Source: Bacteroidia bacterium (GTDB lineage: Bacteria > Bacteroidota > Bacteroidia > AKYH767-A > OLB10). Taken from it: a stretch of 64,000 bases of DNA. This document shows positions 9,846-19,520 of the stretch, piece after piece. How positions within the stretch are numbered: the stretch's first letter is position 1; each line of letters begins with the position of its first letter. Both the position numbers and the translations under genes were made by a program. The notes under the pieces were generated by a model. It was not told the origin of the DNA, did no database searches, and was given only the letters and a program-made list of their open reading frames with translations. The stretch lies in assembly GCA_037045145.1 (NCBI GenBank), contig JBAOIA010000012.1, positions 744,001 through 808,000 on the forward strand, in the 5' to 3' direction.

Positions 9846-11876
9846 TTACACCGCTCTGTTAAAACGATCTTTCATCAGCTTTTGTAATTCAAACATTTCA
9901 TCACGCAAGCGCGCGGCTTCTATAAAATCCATCTCTTTTGCTGCAACCTCCATCTGTTTTTTTGTTTTGATGATGGCATTCCCCAACTGCTCTGCTGTCA
10001 TAAACTGAACTACAGGATCTGCTGCAACAGTAATCGCTTCACTTTCAACATAGGCATTCGCAGACTTTGAACCGGAGACAACTGTCTGCTGTAAAATCAT
10101 TTCGCGCGATTTATTCAATGGTGTAGGAACAATATTATTTTCTATATTATACTTTGTTTGTTTCTCGCGCCTGCGGTTTGTTTCATCAATGGTCTTTCTC
10201 ATGCTCTCTGTAATCTTGTCAGCATACATAATCACACGACCGTTTATATTACGCGCAGCACGTCCCGCTGTCTGTGTCAATGAACGGTTGCTTCTCAAAA
10301 AGCCTTCCTTATCAGCATCCATAATTGCCACCAGTGAAACTTCAGGCAAATCAAGACCTTCGCGAAGCAAATTTATTCCAATTAAAACATCAAACAACCC
10401 GAGACGAAAATCACGCAGCAATTCTACCCTGTCAAGAGTTTCAACTTCACTATGAATATAGCGACATCGGATTGAAAGCTTGGTCAAATATTTAGCTAAC
10501 TCCTCTGCCATGCGTTTAGTTAATGTTGTCACTAGCACACGTTCATTCTTCTTTACCGTTACATCAATTTCTTCTAACAAATCATCTACCTGATTACCGC
10601 AAGGTTTTACTTCAATCAAAGGGTCGAGCAATCCTGTTGGTCGAATCAATTGTTCTACAATTACACCTTCGGATTTTGTCATTTCATAATCAGCAGGTGT
10701 TGCACTGACAAAGACAACTTGCTGTTGCAATGTTTCAAACTCTTCAAACTTTAAAGGTCTGTTGTCCATAGCTGCAGGAAGCCTGAAACCATATTCTACC
10801 AGATTAACTTTCCTAGAACGGTCGCCTCCATACATGGCTCTTAGCTGAGGTATGGTTACATGACTTTCATCAATGACCATAATATAATCTTCCGGAAAAT
10901 AATCGAGAAGGCAAAAAGGGCGCATGCCGGGTTCACGTCCATCAAAGTAGCGTGAATAATTTTCAATACCTGAACAGTATCCCAATTCCCGAATCATTTC
11001 AAGGTCGTGAGTCACTCTGTCATCGAGGCGTTTGGCTTCAAGATGTCGGCCTTGTTCTTTAAAATAGTCCACCTGCTTTACCATATCCTCCTGAATTTGC
11101 CAGATGGCCTTCAGTTGTTGTTTTGCATTGGTAACAAAAATGGTTGCCGGAAAAATTGCCACATGATCTAATATCTCAATCCGTTTTCCTGTTGCAGGTT
11201 CAATACTTTCTATTTCTTCTATTTCATCGCCAAAAAAAGAAAACCGCAGTGCTCGTTCAGCGTAGGCTAAAAACAAATCAACCGTATCGCCCTTTACCCG
11301 AAAAGTGCCGCGTTTAAATTCTGTTTCTGTACGTGAATACAAAGCGGTTACCAATGCATGCAAAAAAGTATTGCGACTGATGCGCTCACCTTTTGAAATT
11401 CGGATAATACCCTTTAAGAAATCTGCCGGATTTCCCAATCCATATATACAACTCACACTGCTTACCACAATAATATCTTTTCGTCCAGAAAGCAAGGTTG
11501 ATGTTGTACTTAACCGAAGTTTTTCAATCTCATCATTAATGGCAAGATCTTTTTCAATGTAAGTATTGGTAGTTGGAATAAATGCTTCCGGCTGATAATA
11601 ATCGTAATAAGAAACAAAATATTCAACAGCATTATCAGGAAAAAACTGTTTAAACTCTCCATAAAGCTGTGCTGCCAGCGTTTTATTATGACTTAAAATT
11701 AAGGTGGGACGTTGTACTTTCTCAATTACATTGGCAACGGTAAAGGTTTTTCCACTTCCGGTTACGCCCAAAAGGGTTTGGTGCCTGTCGCCTCTGTTTA
11801 AGCCTTTTACCAACTCTTTAATGGCCTGGGGCTGATCACCGGTAGGCTTAAATGGTGAGTTGATACGAAAATCCAT
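9846..11876 (-). CDS. uvrB: Excinuclease ABC subunit B
   Basis: The 676-residue protein is the usual length for UvrB. This is the damage-verifying helicase-like subunit of nucleotide excision repair, which is loaded by UvrA and recruits UvrC. Visible are Walker A GVTGSGKT near residue 38, the beta-hairpin YYDYYQPEAF, the DEAD-like DESH, the motif V/VI region GINLLREGLDLPEV and QTAGRAARN, and a C-terminal UVR motif (AAKEMDFIEAARLRDEM) that contacts UvrC. It is a single gene, divergent from uppS. Confidence 0.98.
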   Translation of the reverse strand: MDFRINSPFKPTGDQPQAIKELVKGLNRGDRHQTLLGVTGSGKTFTVANVIEKVQRPTLILSHNKTLAAQLYGEFKQFFPDNAVEYFVSYYDYYQPEAFIPTTNTYIEKDLAINDEIEKLRLSTTSTLLSGRKDIIVVSSVSCIYGLGNPADFLKGIIRISKGERISRNTFLHALVTALYSRTETEFKRGTFRVKGDTVDLFLAYAERALRFSFFGDEIEEIESIEPATGKRIEILDHVAIFPATIFVTNAKQQLKAIWQIQEDMVKQVDYFKEQGRHLEAKRLDDRVTHDLEMIRELGYCSGIENYSRYFDGREPGMRPFCLLDYFPEDYIMVIDESHVTIPQLRAMYGGDRSRKVNLVEYGFRLPAAMDNRPLKFEEFETLQQQVVFVSATPADYEMTKSEGVIVEQLIRPTGLLDPLIEVKPCGNQVDDLLEEIDVTVKKNERVLVTTLTKRMAEELAKYLTKLSIRCRYIHSEVETLDRVELLRDFRLGLFDVLIGINLLREGLDLPEVSLVAIMDADKEGFLRSNRSLTQTAGRAARNINGRVIMYADKITESMRKTIDETNRRREKQTKYNIENNIVPTPLNKSREMILQQTVVSGSKSANAYVESEAITVAADPVVQFMTAEQLGNAIIKTKKQMEVAAKEMDFIEAARLRDEMFELQKLMKDRFNRAV

Positions 11877-12131
11877 TTTACAAAGATGCGTAAATTAAGC
11901 AAGTAAACTACGGACAATTTATACATTTTTACGAGCAGGAAAAAAAATTAACTTGTTTTCATAAACAGCACATTTAGGTTCATTTATGTTGCAAAATGTC
12001 AGCTAAAGTCTATTCCCTTTCAAATGCAAAAAAATGTTAAAAGACTATTGTGAATATTAATGTTTTGTGAAACGACATAAAATCGTTAAAAATGCGTTAA
12101 AAAGTTAAACTTCAACATTCGGTTAAAATTC

Positions 12132-12139
12132 TAAATTTG
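12132..12139 (+). promoter_or_regulatory. Promoter -7 box for uppS-bamA-skp
   Basis: TAAATTTG matches TAnnTTTG, 17 bp before the uppS ATG. It lies in the 280-bp divergent region between uvrB and uppS, which otherwise shows only AT-rich sequence with recurring GTTAAA words. Confidence 0.6.
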
Positions 12140-12156
12140 CGCCTTCGTTTTGACGA

Positions 12157-12909
12157 ATGAGTATAAAAAATCAGATCATAACAAACCTTCTGCCCCGGCA
12201 TGTGGCCATCATTATGGATGGTAACGGACGATGGGCAAAAAAGCAGGGTAAACTCAGAATGTTTGGGCATCAGCATGGTGTAGCTGCCGTTCGCGACACT
12301 GTGGAAGGTGCTGCAGAATTGGGTATTGAATACCTGACGCTTTATGCTTTCAGCACTGAAAACTGGAATAGACCTGCTATTGAAATCAATGCATTGATGG
12401 AGTTGTTGGTAAACACTATTTCGAAAGAAACCAAAACGCTGATGGATAATAACATCAGACTAAATGCCATTGGAGATATTGAAAGTCTGCCCGGCCGATG
12501 CAAGAAAAATCTTAAAGCCGCTATTGATAAAACTTCTGGCAACAGCAGAATGACCCTAACGCTGGCATTAAGCTACAGTTCGCGATGGGAAATTACCCGA
12601 GCCATAAAACACATTGCTCAGGATGTTAAAGACGGCAAACTTAATGCAGAAGAAATCAACGACTCATTAGTAGAGAAATATTTAACCACTGCCGGAATTC
12701 CCGATCCTGAACTGCTCATCAGAACAAGTGGCGAATACAGAGTATCTAATTTTTTACTGTGGCAGATTGCCTATAGCGAATTTTATTTCACCAACAAACT
12801 TTGGCCCGATTTCAGGCGCGAAGATTTTTTTGAATCAATCGTTAGTTATCAAAACCGCGACAGAAGGTTTGGTGGCGTAAACGAATCAACAAATGCCAAA
12901 CATGCATAA
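12157..12909 (+). CDS. uppS: Isoprenyl transferase (undecaprenyl diphosphate synthase)
   Basis: The 250-residue cis-prenyltransferase condenses isopentenyl diphosphate units onto farnesyl diphosphate to make the C55 lipid carrier for peptidoglycan and glycan export. The motif MDGNGRWAKKQG near residue 20 holds the catalytic Asp. Also visible are LTLYAFSTENWNRP, LALSYSSRWEI and the C-terminal RTSGEYRVSNFLLWQIAYSE, where family members usually have RLSNF. It is the first gene of a cluster with bamA, whose start lies 17 bp inside its 3' end. This order is common in Bacteroidota. Confidence 0.97.
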   Translation: MSIKNQIITNLLPRHVAIIMDGNGRWAKKQGKLRMFGHQHGVAAVRDTVEGAAELGIEYLTLYAFSTENWNRPAIEINALMELLVNTISKETKTLMDNNIRLNAIGDIESLPGRCKKNLKAAIDKTSGNSRMTLTLALSYSSRWEITRAIKHIAQDVKDGKLNAEEINDSLVEKYLTTAGIPDPELLIRTSGEYRVSNFLLWQIAYSEFYFTNKLWPDFRREDFFESIVSYQNRDRRFGGVNESTNAKHA

Positions 12910-15400
12910 ACACATTTTAGGTTTACTAACCTTTTTAATATTGCTTTCAACTTTTTCCATTGCACAGGTAACTGTTGGTGACGATCAGGTAACGTTAGAC
13001 TATAACAATCCCAAAGAGTACGAAATAGCTGCTATTACTGTCAGTGGAATAAAATATCTCGATCAAAATGCATTGAAAATTTTATCAGGACTAAGTGTCG
13101 GAGAAAAAGTAAAGGTGCCGGGCGAAAAATTTACCAAGGCAATAGAAAACCTTTGGAAACAAGGTCTGTTAACCGATGTGAAAATTGTTGCTACCAGAAT
13201 TGAAGGTAAAAAAATATTTATTGACCTTCAACTTCAGGAAAAACCCCGATTAAGTAAGTTTACATTTACGGGTGTACGAAAAGGTCATGCTGATAAAATT
13301 CGCGAAAAAATTCAGATTTCAAAAGGAAGAGTGCTATCTGATAATGCACTTAACACTGTAAAAACTCAGGTACTTGATTTTTATAAAGAAAAAGGATTTT
13401 TGAATACTGAAGTTAACCTGACAACAATTAAAGATACTACTGAAACAAACAGTGAAATTTTAGCTATCAATGTCAACAAAGGCAAGCGTGTAAAAATTCA
13501 CAGAGTAAACATCATAGGCAATGAAGAAGTAAGCAGTGTTAAATTAAAACGAGCCATGAAAGGCACACGTGAGCAACGCTGGCGTTATTTTTTCAACTCC
13601 AAGAAATTTGACGAGGATAAATATACTGATGACAAAAGCAATTTGATTTCAAAATATAACGAGAAAGGTTATCGCGATGCACAGATAATAAGTGACAGTA
13701 TTTACCCTGTCAGTAGCAGAAGAATCAACATTGATATTAAAGTTAATGAGGGCAATCGTTATTATTTCAGAAATATCAGCTGGATTGGAAACACCAAATA
13801 CACCTCTGCTGAACTAAATAAAGTTTTAGGAATAAAACCGGGTGATGTTTATAATGCCAAGAGACTTGAAAGTTCACTTTACATGAGTGAGTCTAGCCGT
13901 GACATTACTTCGCTTTACATGGATGATGGATATTTGTTTTTCAATATTGATCCTGTTGAAGTATCTGCAGAAAATGATTCAATAGATTTGGAAATGCGAA
14001 TTTATGAAGGTAAGCAGGCAAGGATAAATCATGTTACAGTTAAAGGAAACACCAAAACAAATGACAGAGTAATTTTACGTGAGATACGTACCAAACCCGG
14101 GCAGCTTTTCAGCAGAAGCGATATCATCAGAACACAACGCGAATTATCGCAATTAGGATACTTTAATCCTGAAAAAATGGGAGTCAACCCAAAGCCAAAC
14201 CCGGTTGATGGTACTGTTGATATTGAATATGAAGTAGAAGAAAGACCTAACGATCAGGTAGAACTTTCCGGAGGATGGGGAGCCAATCAGGTTGTTGGAA
14301 CATTAGGTGTAACATTCAATAATTTTTCTGCCAGAAATATTTTAAATACCAAAGCATGGCGGCCACTTCCTGCCGGTGACGGACAACGATTAAGCATCCG
14401 TGCTACTACAAACGGAATTTACTATCAGTCATATAATGCTTCCTTTACAGAACCCTGGCTTGGAGGTAAAAAGCCTAATGCACTAACTGTTTCAATATAT
14501 CATTCTATTCAAACGAATGGCTTAAAAAAATCGAACGACAACAGACAGGCTATATTTATTTCAGGTGCAACTGTTGGATTACAAAAAAGATTGAAATGGC
14601 CTGACGATTACTTTACACTCTACTCAGGAATTAATTACGGGCTTTATACGCTGAAAAATTACCGTTCCACATTCTTATTTACCGATGGAACATCAAACAA
14701 TATTTCTATTGAAGAAAATTTGACCCGCAGCAGTGTAGATCAGCCTATTTATCCGCGCAAAGGATCAGAAATTTCTTTTTCTGTGCAGTTTACACCTCCG
14801 TACTCGGCATTTACGAATAAGGATTATTCGAAGTTAGATACCAAAGAAAAATACAAGTGGATTGAATATCATAAGTGGAAATTCAGTGTAGCCTGGTACA
14901 CCAAACTTCTTGGCAACCTGGTTATGTATAATAAAATGCAGTTTGGCTTCCTTGGTTTTTATAACAAAGGCATCGGGCAGTCGCCATTCGAACGTTTTTA
15001 CGTTGGTGGTGATGGCCTATCCGGCTATGCACTTGATGGTCGTGAAATTATTGCATTGCGTGGTTATGAAAACAGTGCGCTTACTCCAACAGACAACATT
15101 GGTAACGATGTAGGCGGGACTATCTACGATAAATTTGTGACTGAATTACGTTACCCTGTCTCACTCAATCCAAGTGCAACAATTTATGTATTGGGTTTCT
15201 TTGAAGGCGGCAATGCATGGTCAACATTCAGAGAGTTTGCCCCTTTTAGTTTAAAGCGTTCTAGTGGTGTAGGTCTTCGTGTATTTCTGCCTATGTTTGG
15301 CCTGCTTGGTCTTGACTACGGCTGGCGTCTGGACCCACAACGTGACGACCCACGCACCGGTGTTGGCAAGTTCTCTTTTGTTATCGGACAACAGTTCTAA
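12893..15400 (+). CDS. bamA: Outer membrane protein assembly factor BamA
   Basis: The 835-residue product has a signal peptide (ending STFSIAQ), five POTRA-type repeats (about residues 40-430) and a C-terminal 16-strand beta-barrel ending in a typical terminal strand (FVIGQQF). The conserved barrel loop is present as LRGYEN. BamA inserts beta-barrel proteins into the outer membrane. The start at 12893 overlaps uppS; a second ATG at 12902 would remove three residues and is equally possible. The downstream skp-like genes encode periplasmic chaperones that feed BamA, so the cluster is functionally coherent. Confidence 0.97.
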   Translation: MPNMHKHILGLLTFLILLSTFSIAQVTVGDDQVTLDYNNPKEYEIAAITVSGIKYLDQNALKILSGLSVGEKVKVPGEKFTKAIENLWKQGLLTDVKIVATRIEGKKIFIDLQLQEKPRLSKFTFTGVRKGHADKIREKIQISKGRVLSDNALNTVKTQVLDFYKEKGFLNTEVNLTTIKDTTETNSEILAINVNKGKRVKIHRVNIIGNEEVSSVKLKRAMKGTREQRWRYFFNSKKFDEDKYTDDKSNLISKYNEKGYRDAQIISDSIYPVSSRRINIDIKVNEGNRYYFRNISWIGNTKYTSAELNKVLGIKPGDVYNAKRLESSLYMSESSRDITSLYMDDGYLFFNIDPVEVSAENDSIDLEMRIYEGKQARINHVTVKGNTKTNDRVILREIRTKPGQLFSRSDIIRTQRELSQLGYFNPEKMGVNPKPNPVDGTVDIEYEVEERPNDQVELSGGWGANQVVGTLGVTFNNFSARNILNTKAWRPLPAGDGQRLSIRATTNGIYYQSYNASFTEPWLGGKKPNALTVSIYHSIQTNGLKKSNDNRQAIFISGATVGLQKRLKWPDDYFTLYSGINYGLYTLKNYRSTFLFTDGTSNNISIEENLTRSSVDQPIYPRKGSEISFSVQFTPPYSAFTNKDYSKLDTKEKYKWIEYHKWKFSVAWYTKLLGNLVMYNKMQFGFLGFYNKGIGQSPFERFYVGGDGLSGYALDGREIIALRGYENSALTPTDNIGNDVGGTIYDKFVTELRYPVSLNPSATIYVLGFFEGGNAWSTFREFAPFSLKRSSGVGLRVFLPMFGLLGLDYGWRLDPQRDDPRTGVGKFSFVIGQQF

Positions 15401-15472
15401 ACCTATTCATCCGTTGTTCACGGCAATTGGTGTTAGTGGTACGATATTTAGTATATGGTTAAGCTAAAATCA

Positions 15473-15480
15473 TATCTTTG
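15473..15480 (+). promoter_or_regulatory. Promoter -7 box for skp genes
   Basis: TATCTTTG matches TAnnTTTG, 21 bp upstream of the chosen skp ATG at 15502. It suggests the two chaperone genes can be transcribed apart from bamA. The last TTG of the box is in frame with the gene, but a start there would lie inside the promoter, so 15502 is preferred. Confidence 0.65.
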
Positions 15481-15501
15481 CACACATTAATTAAACGTAA
15501 A

Positions 15502-16152
15502 ATGAAAAAGATCATCATCGCATTAGCACTCTTAGTAGCCTCTTCCATTTCAGTAATGGCTCAGAAGTATGCATACGTTAACTCTCAGTATATTTTAGAT
15601 AATATTCCTGAGTACAAATCAGCTATGCAACAATTGGATCAGATTTCTGTAAATTGGCAAAAAGACATTGAAGCTAAATATGCAGTTATTGACAAACTGT
15701 ATAAAGACTATCAGGCAGAGCAGATATTACTCACAGAAGACATGAAGCGCAAGCGTGAAGCAGAAATCACCGCAAAAGAAAAAGAAGTAAAAGAACTCCA
15801 GAAATCAAAGTTTGGTTATGAGGGCGATTTGTTTAAGAAAAAACAAGAGCTCATAAAGCCAATACAGGATAAAATTTATAATGCTGTAAAGAAAATGGCA
15901 GTAGATCAGAGCTATGCTGTTATCTTTGACAAATCAAGTGACCTTACTATGCTTTATACCAATCCAAAGTACGACAAGAGCGATGAAATTTTAAACGCAA
16001 TGGGCTATAAAGCCAAAGTAACTGAAGGTGGTGGCAAATCGGGCGGAACTTCCGGTTCATCAGGCAGTGGCAGCAGTACCGGCACCAAAGACAGTGGAAA
16101 AAGCATGGACTCTCCATCACGCTCTGACGAAGCACAACCAATAAAAAAATAA
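15502..16152 (+). CDS. OmpH/Skp family periplasmic chaperone with Gly/Ser tail
   Basis: This is a 216-residue protein from the ATG at 15502. It has a signal peptide (MKKIIIALALLVASSISVMAQ) followed by the OmpH/Skp pattern: a short beta segment (YAYVNSQYILDNIPEY), a long charged coiled coil (about residues 40-120) and a closing beta segment (YAVIFDKSSDLTMLYTNPKYD). Skp-like proteins hold unfolded outer-membrane proteins for BamA. The last 40 residues are an unusual low-complexity Gly/Ser/Lys tail (GGGKSGGTSGSSGSGSSTG) that the next paralogue lacks. A 27-bp gap separates the two genes. Confidence 0.93.
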   Translation: MKKIIIALALLVASSISVMAQKYAYVNSQYILDNIPEYKSAMQQLDQISVNWQKDIEAKYAVIDKLYKDYQAEQILLTEDMKRKREAEITAKEKEVKELQKSKFGYEGDLFKKKQELIKPIQDKIYNAVKKMAVDQSYAVIFDKSSDLTMLYTNPKYDKSDEILNAMGYKAKVTEGGGKSGGTSGSSGSGSSTGTKDSGKSMDSPSRSDEAQPIKK

Positions 16153-16179
16153 CAAATTATATCATCCAATAAATTAATC

Positions 16180-16689
16180 ATGACAAAACCAATTAAATTT
16201 TTTATTGCCGGAGTATTTGTATGTAGCAGTTTATTTGCATCAGCTCAAATAAAATTAGGACACATTAACTCCACACAATTACTGGCAATGATGCCGGAAA
16301 CTAAAACAGCAGATTCTACTTTACAAAAGTTTGGTGAAACATTACAAGCTCAGATGAAAACTATGACTGCAGAATATGATTCAAAAGTTGCCGAATATCA
16401 GGAAAAAGCCAGTTCTATGGCAGAACCAATTAAAGCTGCTAAAGAAAAAGAAATACGTGATTTAGGCGACCGTATTCAGGACTTCCAGGAGTCTGCACAA
16501 ACTTCTGTTCAAAAGAAAAAAGAAGAAGTCTATTCTCCGATAATCAAAAAAGCTGACGAAGCTATCAAAGCTGTTGCAAAAGATAAAAGCTACACCTACA
16601 TATTCGATTCAAGCGTTGGTGCACTACTTTACACAAACGACTCTGACGATATTATGAGTATGGTAAAAGAGAAATTGAAGTTGAAATAA
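16180..16689 (+). CDS. OmpH/Skp family periplasmic chaperone, second copy
   Basis: The 169-residue protein has a signal peptide (ending FASAQ), then KLGHINSTQLLAMMPETK, a coiled-coil segment (about 45-120) rich in Lys, Glu and Gln, and the closing strand YTYIFDSSVGALLYTN. It is a tandem paralogue of the preceding gene, near the usual Skp length and without the Gly/Ser tail. Tandem skp genes after bamA are common in Bacteroidota. A strong intrinsic terminator follows 21 bp after its stop. Confidence 0.93.
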   Translation: MTKPIKFFIAGVFVCSSLFASAQIKLGHINSTQLLAMMPETKTADSTLQKFGETLQAQMKTMTAEYDSKVAEYQEKASSMAEPIKAAKEKEIRDLGDRIQDFQESAQTSVQKKKEEVYSPIIKKADEAIKAVAKDKSYTYIFDSSVGALLYTNDSDDIMSMVKEKLKLK

Positions 16690-16710
16690 CAGATTGATTT
16701 AAAACCAAAA

Positions 16711-16737
16711 AAAGCCGCCCGATGGGCGGCTTTTTTT
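16711..16737 (+). terminator. Intrinsic terminator after the bamA-skp cluster
   Basis: A perfect stem AAAGCCGCCC/GGGCGGCTTT (16711-16720 with 16724-16733) has a GAT loop and runs into seven T. A-rich sequence on the left gives some activity in the other direction as well. Confidence 0.92.
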
Positions 16738-16975
16738 ATGACCAATCTTCTATTTTACGTTGTTAAATTACTGGCTTTTGATGATTGAAAGCTTTGTGTA
16801 GCAATGATGACTGTTTTAGAATAAATGAAAGTGTTCTTTCCCGGATTATTTGAAAATGAGTCTTTTATTATATGTATTCAAATTTCAATACCACTTTAAC
16901 TCCATATATCCTTACTATGAAATTAAAATCATCAACTTTCTACATGACAAACAGATGTTTTACACTAACAACTAT

Positions 16976-17947
16976 TTAAAAATCTTTTAATGTTCTTTTC
17001 TTAATCATGCCACCCTTTGTATCACGAACGGTATTCATAATGATAAACGCATTAGGGTCAATATGCTCTATTTCAGTTTTAAGTTTAGCTATTTCTAATC
17101 TGGTAATAACGGTGTAAATAATTTCAATTTCCGCAAGATTATGTCCGTTTTTTCCATAACCACGCTTACCGTTATATATCGTCACCCCCATGTTTAATTT
17201 TTCTGTAATCAACCTTCTGACTTCATCACTGTGTGATGAAATGATTGTCACACCGGTATATTCCTCTACTCCTTCAAGAATAAAATCAATTGTTTTTGAC
17301 GCTGCCAAATAAATTAAAATTGAATACATGGCAACTTCAATAGAAATTAACACTGCGGCAAAACTGAAAATCACAATATTAAAAGCAAAAATAATTTCGC
17401 CAATTGACAATCCTGATCTCCGGCTGATATAAATTGCAAGTACTTCTGTACCGTCAAGCACTGCACCACCACGAATGGCAAAGCCTATACCCATGCCAAG
17501 AAAAAAACCACCGAAAATCGATACGAGTAATTTATCATTAGTTACTATTGGATATGGGATATAATAAACTGCAAGGGCAAGAAATACAATGGCAATAATA
17601 CTCTTAACAGAAAATCTACGGTCAATTTGTTTATAGGCAAGAATTAGAAACGGGATATTAATGATAACTATTAATACTGAAACACTAATGACTGTCTTTA
17701 AACTTACAAGGAGTGAAATTCCGGTCACGCCCCCATCAATAAACTTATTTGGCATCAAAAATCCTTTCAACCCAAATCCAGCTGAAATAATTCCTAATGA
17801 AACAAAGGCTAAAGAAACAAGTGCCTGCCTGACACTTATTCTGAAACGGTAATATTCATGTGCAACAACATATCGCGAACGAGCTAACTTATAATTTTCT
17901 TCGTTCTCTTTATACTGTTTAAAACGATCTGTTATAAATGATAACAT
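16976..17947 (-). CDS. YitT family membrane protein with C-terminal DUF2179 domain
   Basis: The 323-residue protein has an N-terminal cytoplasmic helix, five or six membrane segments (about residues 40-215; GFGLKGFLMPNKFIDGGVTGIS and RGGAVLDGTEVLAIYISRR are typical of YitT) and a C-terminal soluble DUF2179 domain (about 230-320; ITEKLNMGVTIYNGKRGYG). Members are integral membrane proteins of uncertain, possibly transport, function. It is a single gene, preceded by a TAAATTTG box and divergent from doxX. The 286-bp stretch between it and skp contains the skp terminator and otherwise nothing I can identify. Confidence 0.93.
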   Translation of the reverse strand: MLSFITDRFKQYKENEENYKLARSRYVVAHEYYRFRISVRQALVSLAFVSLGIISAGFGLKGFLMPNKFIDGGVTGISLLVSLKTVISVSVLIVIINIPFLILAYKQIDRRFSVKSIIAIVFLALAVYYIPYPIVTNDKLLVSIFGGFFLGMGIGFAIRGGAVLDGTEVLAIYISRRSGLSIGEIIFAFNIVIFSFAAVLISIEVAMYSILIYLAASKTIDFILEGVEEYTGVTIISSHSDEVRRLITEKLNMGVTIYNGKRGYGKNGHNLAEIEIIYTVITRLEIAKLKTEIEHIDPNAFIIMNTVRDTKGGMIKKRTLKDF

Positions 17948-17962
17948 AGATGTATAAAGTTA

Positions 17963-17970
17963 CAAATTTA
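17963..17970 (-). promoter_or_regulatory. Promoter -7 box for the yitT-type gene
   Basis: TAAATTTG on the minus strand matches TAnnTTTG, 15 bp from the ATG at 17947. Confidence 0.55.
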
Positions 17971-18068
17971 AAATATTTTTCTTTCTCTTTTCTAAATACC
18001 CTTTGCATAAGCTTCTAAACATCACAACATTCTGTGAGATAAATCATGTATAACTAACTTTAAGTTTT

Positions 18069-18076
18069 TACCTTTG
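18069..18076 (+). promoter_or_regulatory. Promoter -7 box for doxX-usp
   Basis: TACCTTTG matches TAnnTTTG, 13 bp upstream of the ATG at 18090. Confidence 0.6.
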
Positions 18077-18089
18077 TAAAAAAATAATC

Positions 18090-18509
18090 ATGTACAATAT
18101 TTGGTCACCTGAAGTTTTTGCTGTATTTCTATGCAGAGTAGTTCTAGGTATTTTGTTTTTGTTTCAGGGTTATGAAAAACTGTTTACCATAGGCATAACT
18201 AAAGTAACAGAAATTTATCGTTCAGAATTAGTTAAAAAAGGATTCCCTCTCTCTGTTGTTAAACCTCTGCTGACATTATCATCGTTTATAGAATTTGCAG
18301 GAGGATTTTTATTAATCATCGGGCTTTTTAAATATTATTCTTTATACCTCCTAGGCTTGAATATGATTGGTGCATCTCTTGCCTTCAGCATCATGCGACC
18401 CATGTGGGATTTACAACATGTTTTCCCCAGATTGGCTTTGCTAGTTGCCTTACTGATTTTACCTGAAGCATGGGATTTAATTTCTATAGATAACTTCTTA
18501 ATAAAATAA
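18090..18509 (+). CDS. DoxX family membrane protein
   Basis: The 139-residue protein has four predicted membrane segments and the DoxX-like start FLCRVVLGILFLFQGYEKLF, followed by FIEFAGGFLLIIGLF. DoxX-like proteins are small inner-membrane proteins, some linked to respiratory or sulfur redox functions, but the role of most members is unknown. It is the first gene of a two-gene unit with a universal stress protein 16 bp downstream, a pairing that would fit a stress-responsive unit (inference). Confidence 0.85.
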   Translation: MYNIWSPEVFAVFLCRVVLGILFLFQGYEKLFTIGITKVTEIYRSELVKKGFPLSVVKPLLTLSSFIEFAGGFLLIIGLFKYYSLYLLGLNMIGASLAFSIMRPMWDLQHVFPRLALLVALLILPEAWDLISIDNFLIK

Positions 18510-18525
18510 CAAAATCGCTATTGAT

Positions 18526-19371
18526 ATGAAAATTATTCTTTGTCCGACAGACTTTTCTTCTAATGCAACACATGCTGTTGCCTATGCAAGTGAAATGGCA
18601 CTGAAAAGCAATGCCAGTTTAATACTACTGCATACATTCGAAACACCAATTTTATACAGTGATGTAGCATTTGTAACGGTACAATATGATTATAAAGTAT
18701 TACATGATGCTGCAGCAAAAAAGTTGAAGAAATTCAAAGAGAAGTTTTTTGTAAATAAGTATGCTAAACTAAAGGTAGAGTTAATACTGCAACAAGGATT
18801 AGCCTCTGCACGTGTAATGGAGACAGCATCTGAAAAGAAAGTTGATATGATTGTTATGGGAACAACAGGTGGTGGTGCAGGAGAACGGTTTTTAATTGGC
18901 AGCAATGCTGGTCGTGTTGTAAAAAATGCACCTTGTCCGGTACTTCTTATTCCACCACGTGTTAAATTTAACGGGCTAAAAAAACTTGTTTATGCAACTG
19001 ACCTTTCAGATGACAACCTGAACAAAGCATCAGAGCTGATTCCGTTTGCTAAGGAGTTTAACAGTGAATTGCTATTTCTGTATATTGACACAACAACTTT
19101 ATCGAAAGATGAAATAGATGTCAAAAAAATAACAGATTTGGTACGTAAAAAAGTAAAATATCAAAAACAATCAGGATATGTATGTACCGATGTTTCAATT
19201 CAGAATGGCGTAAGTCACTTTCTTAAAAAATTCAAAGCTGACGCCTTAGTGATGTACACCCGACATCGAAACTTCTTCAAAGGCTTGTATAAGCCAAGTA
19301 TAGCAAAAAGCGTGTCATACAACACCAAGGTTCCCTTACTGGTATTACATGAAAACGACACCCTTTTTTAA
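18526..19371 (+). CDS. Tandem-domain universal stress protein
   Basis: The 281-residue protein has two UspA-like domains (about 1-143 and 150-281). Domain 1 begins ILCPTDFSSNATHAVAYA and ends with the ATP-binding pattern G-x2-G-x9-G-S in MGTTGGGAGERFLIGSNAG. Domain 2 begins LVYATDLSDDN and lacks this glycine motif, ending YNTKVPLLVLHE. Such proteins are cytoplasmic, bind ATP and are induced in stress. It is cotranscribed with doxX. Confidence 0.93.
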   Translation: MKIILCPTDFSSNATHAVAYASEMALKSNASLILLHTFETPILYSDVAFVTVQYDYKVLHDAAAKKLKKFKEKFFVNKYAKLKVELILQQGLASARVMETASEKKVDMIVMGTTGGGAGERFLIGSNAGRVVKNAPCPVLLIPPRVKFNGLKKLVYATDLSDDNLNKASELIPFAKEFNSELLFLYIDTTTLSKDEIDVKKITDLVRKKVKYQKQSGYVCTDVSIQNGVSHFLKKFKADALVMYTRHRNFFKGLYKPSIAKSVSYNTKVPLLVLHENDTLF

Positions 19372-19520
19372 CTTTACAAGGGGCTGAGATTACTCATTTA
19401 TTAACTGGCTGCTATCTATAATAATACTTGTTTCTGTTACTGCTACTTTAGCGGAATAATCGTTGCATGAGGTAAATTCATGCAGCATTTCCAAATCAAA
19501 CAAAAACAAATTAAATAAAA

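Noticed and set aside
11881..11888. CATCTTTG as the uvrB promoter box
   Set aside because: It lacks the initial TA and sits only 5 bp from the uvrB ATG, leaving no room for a leader.
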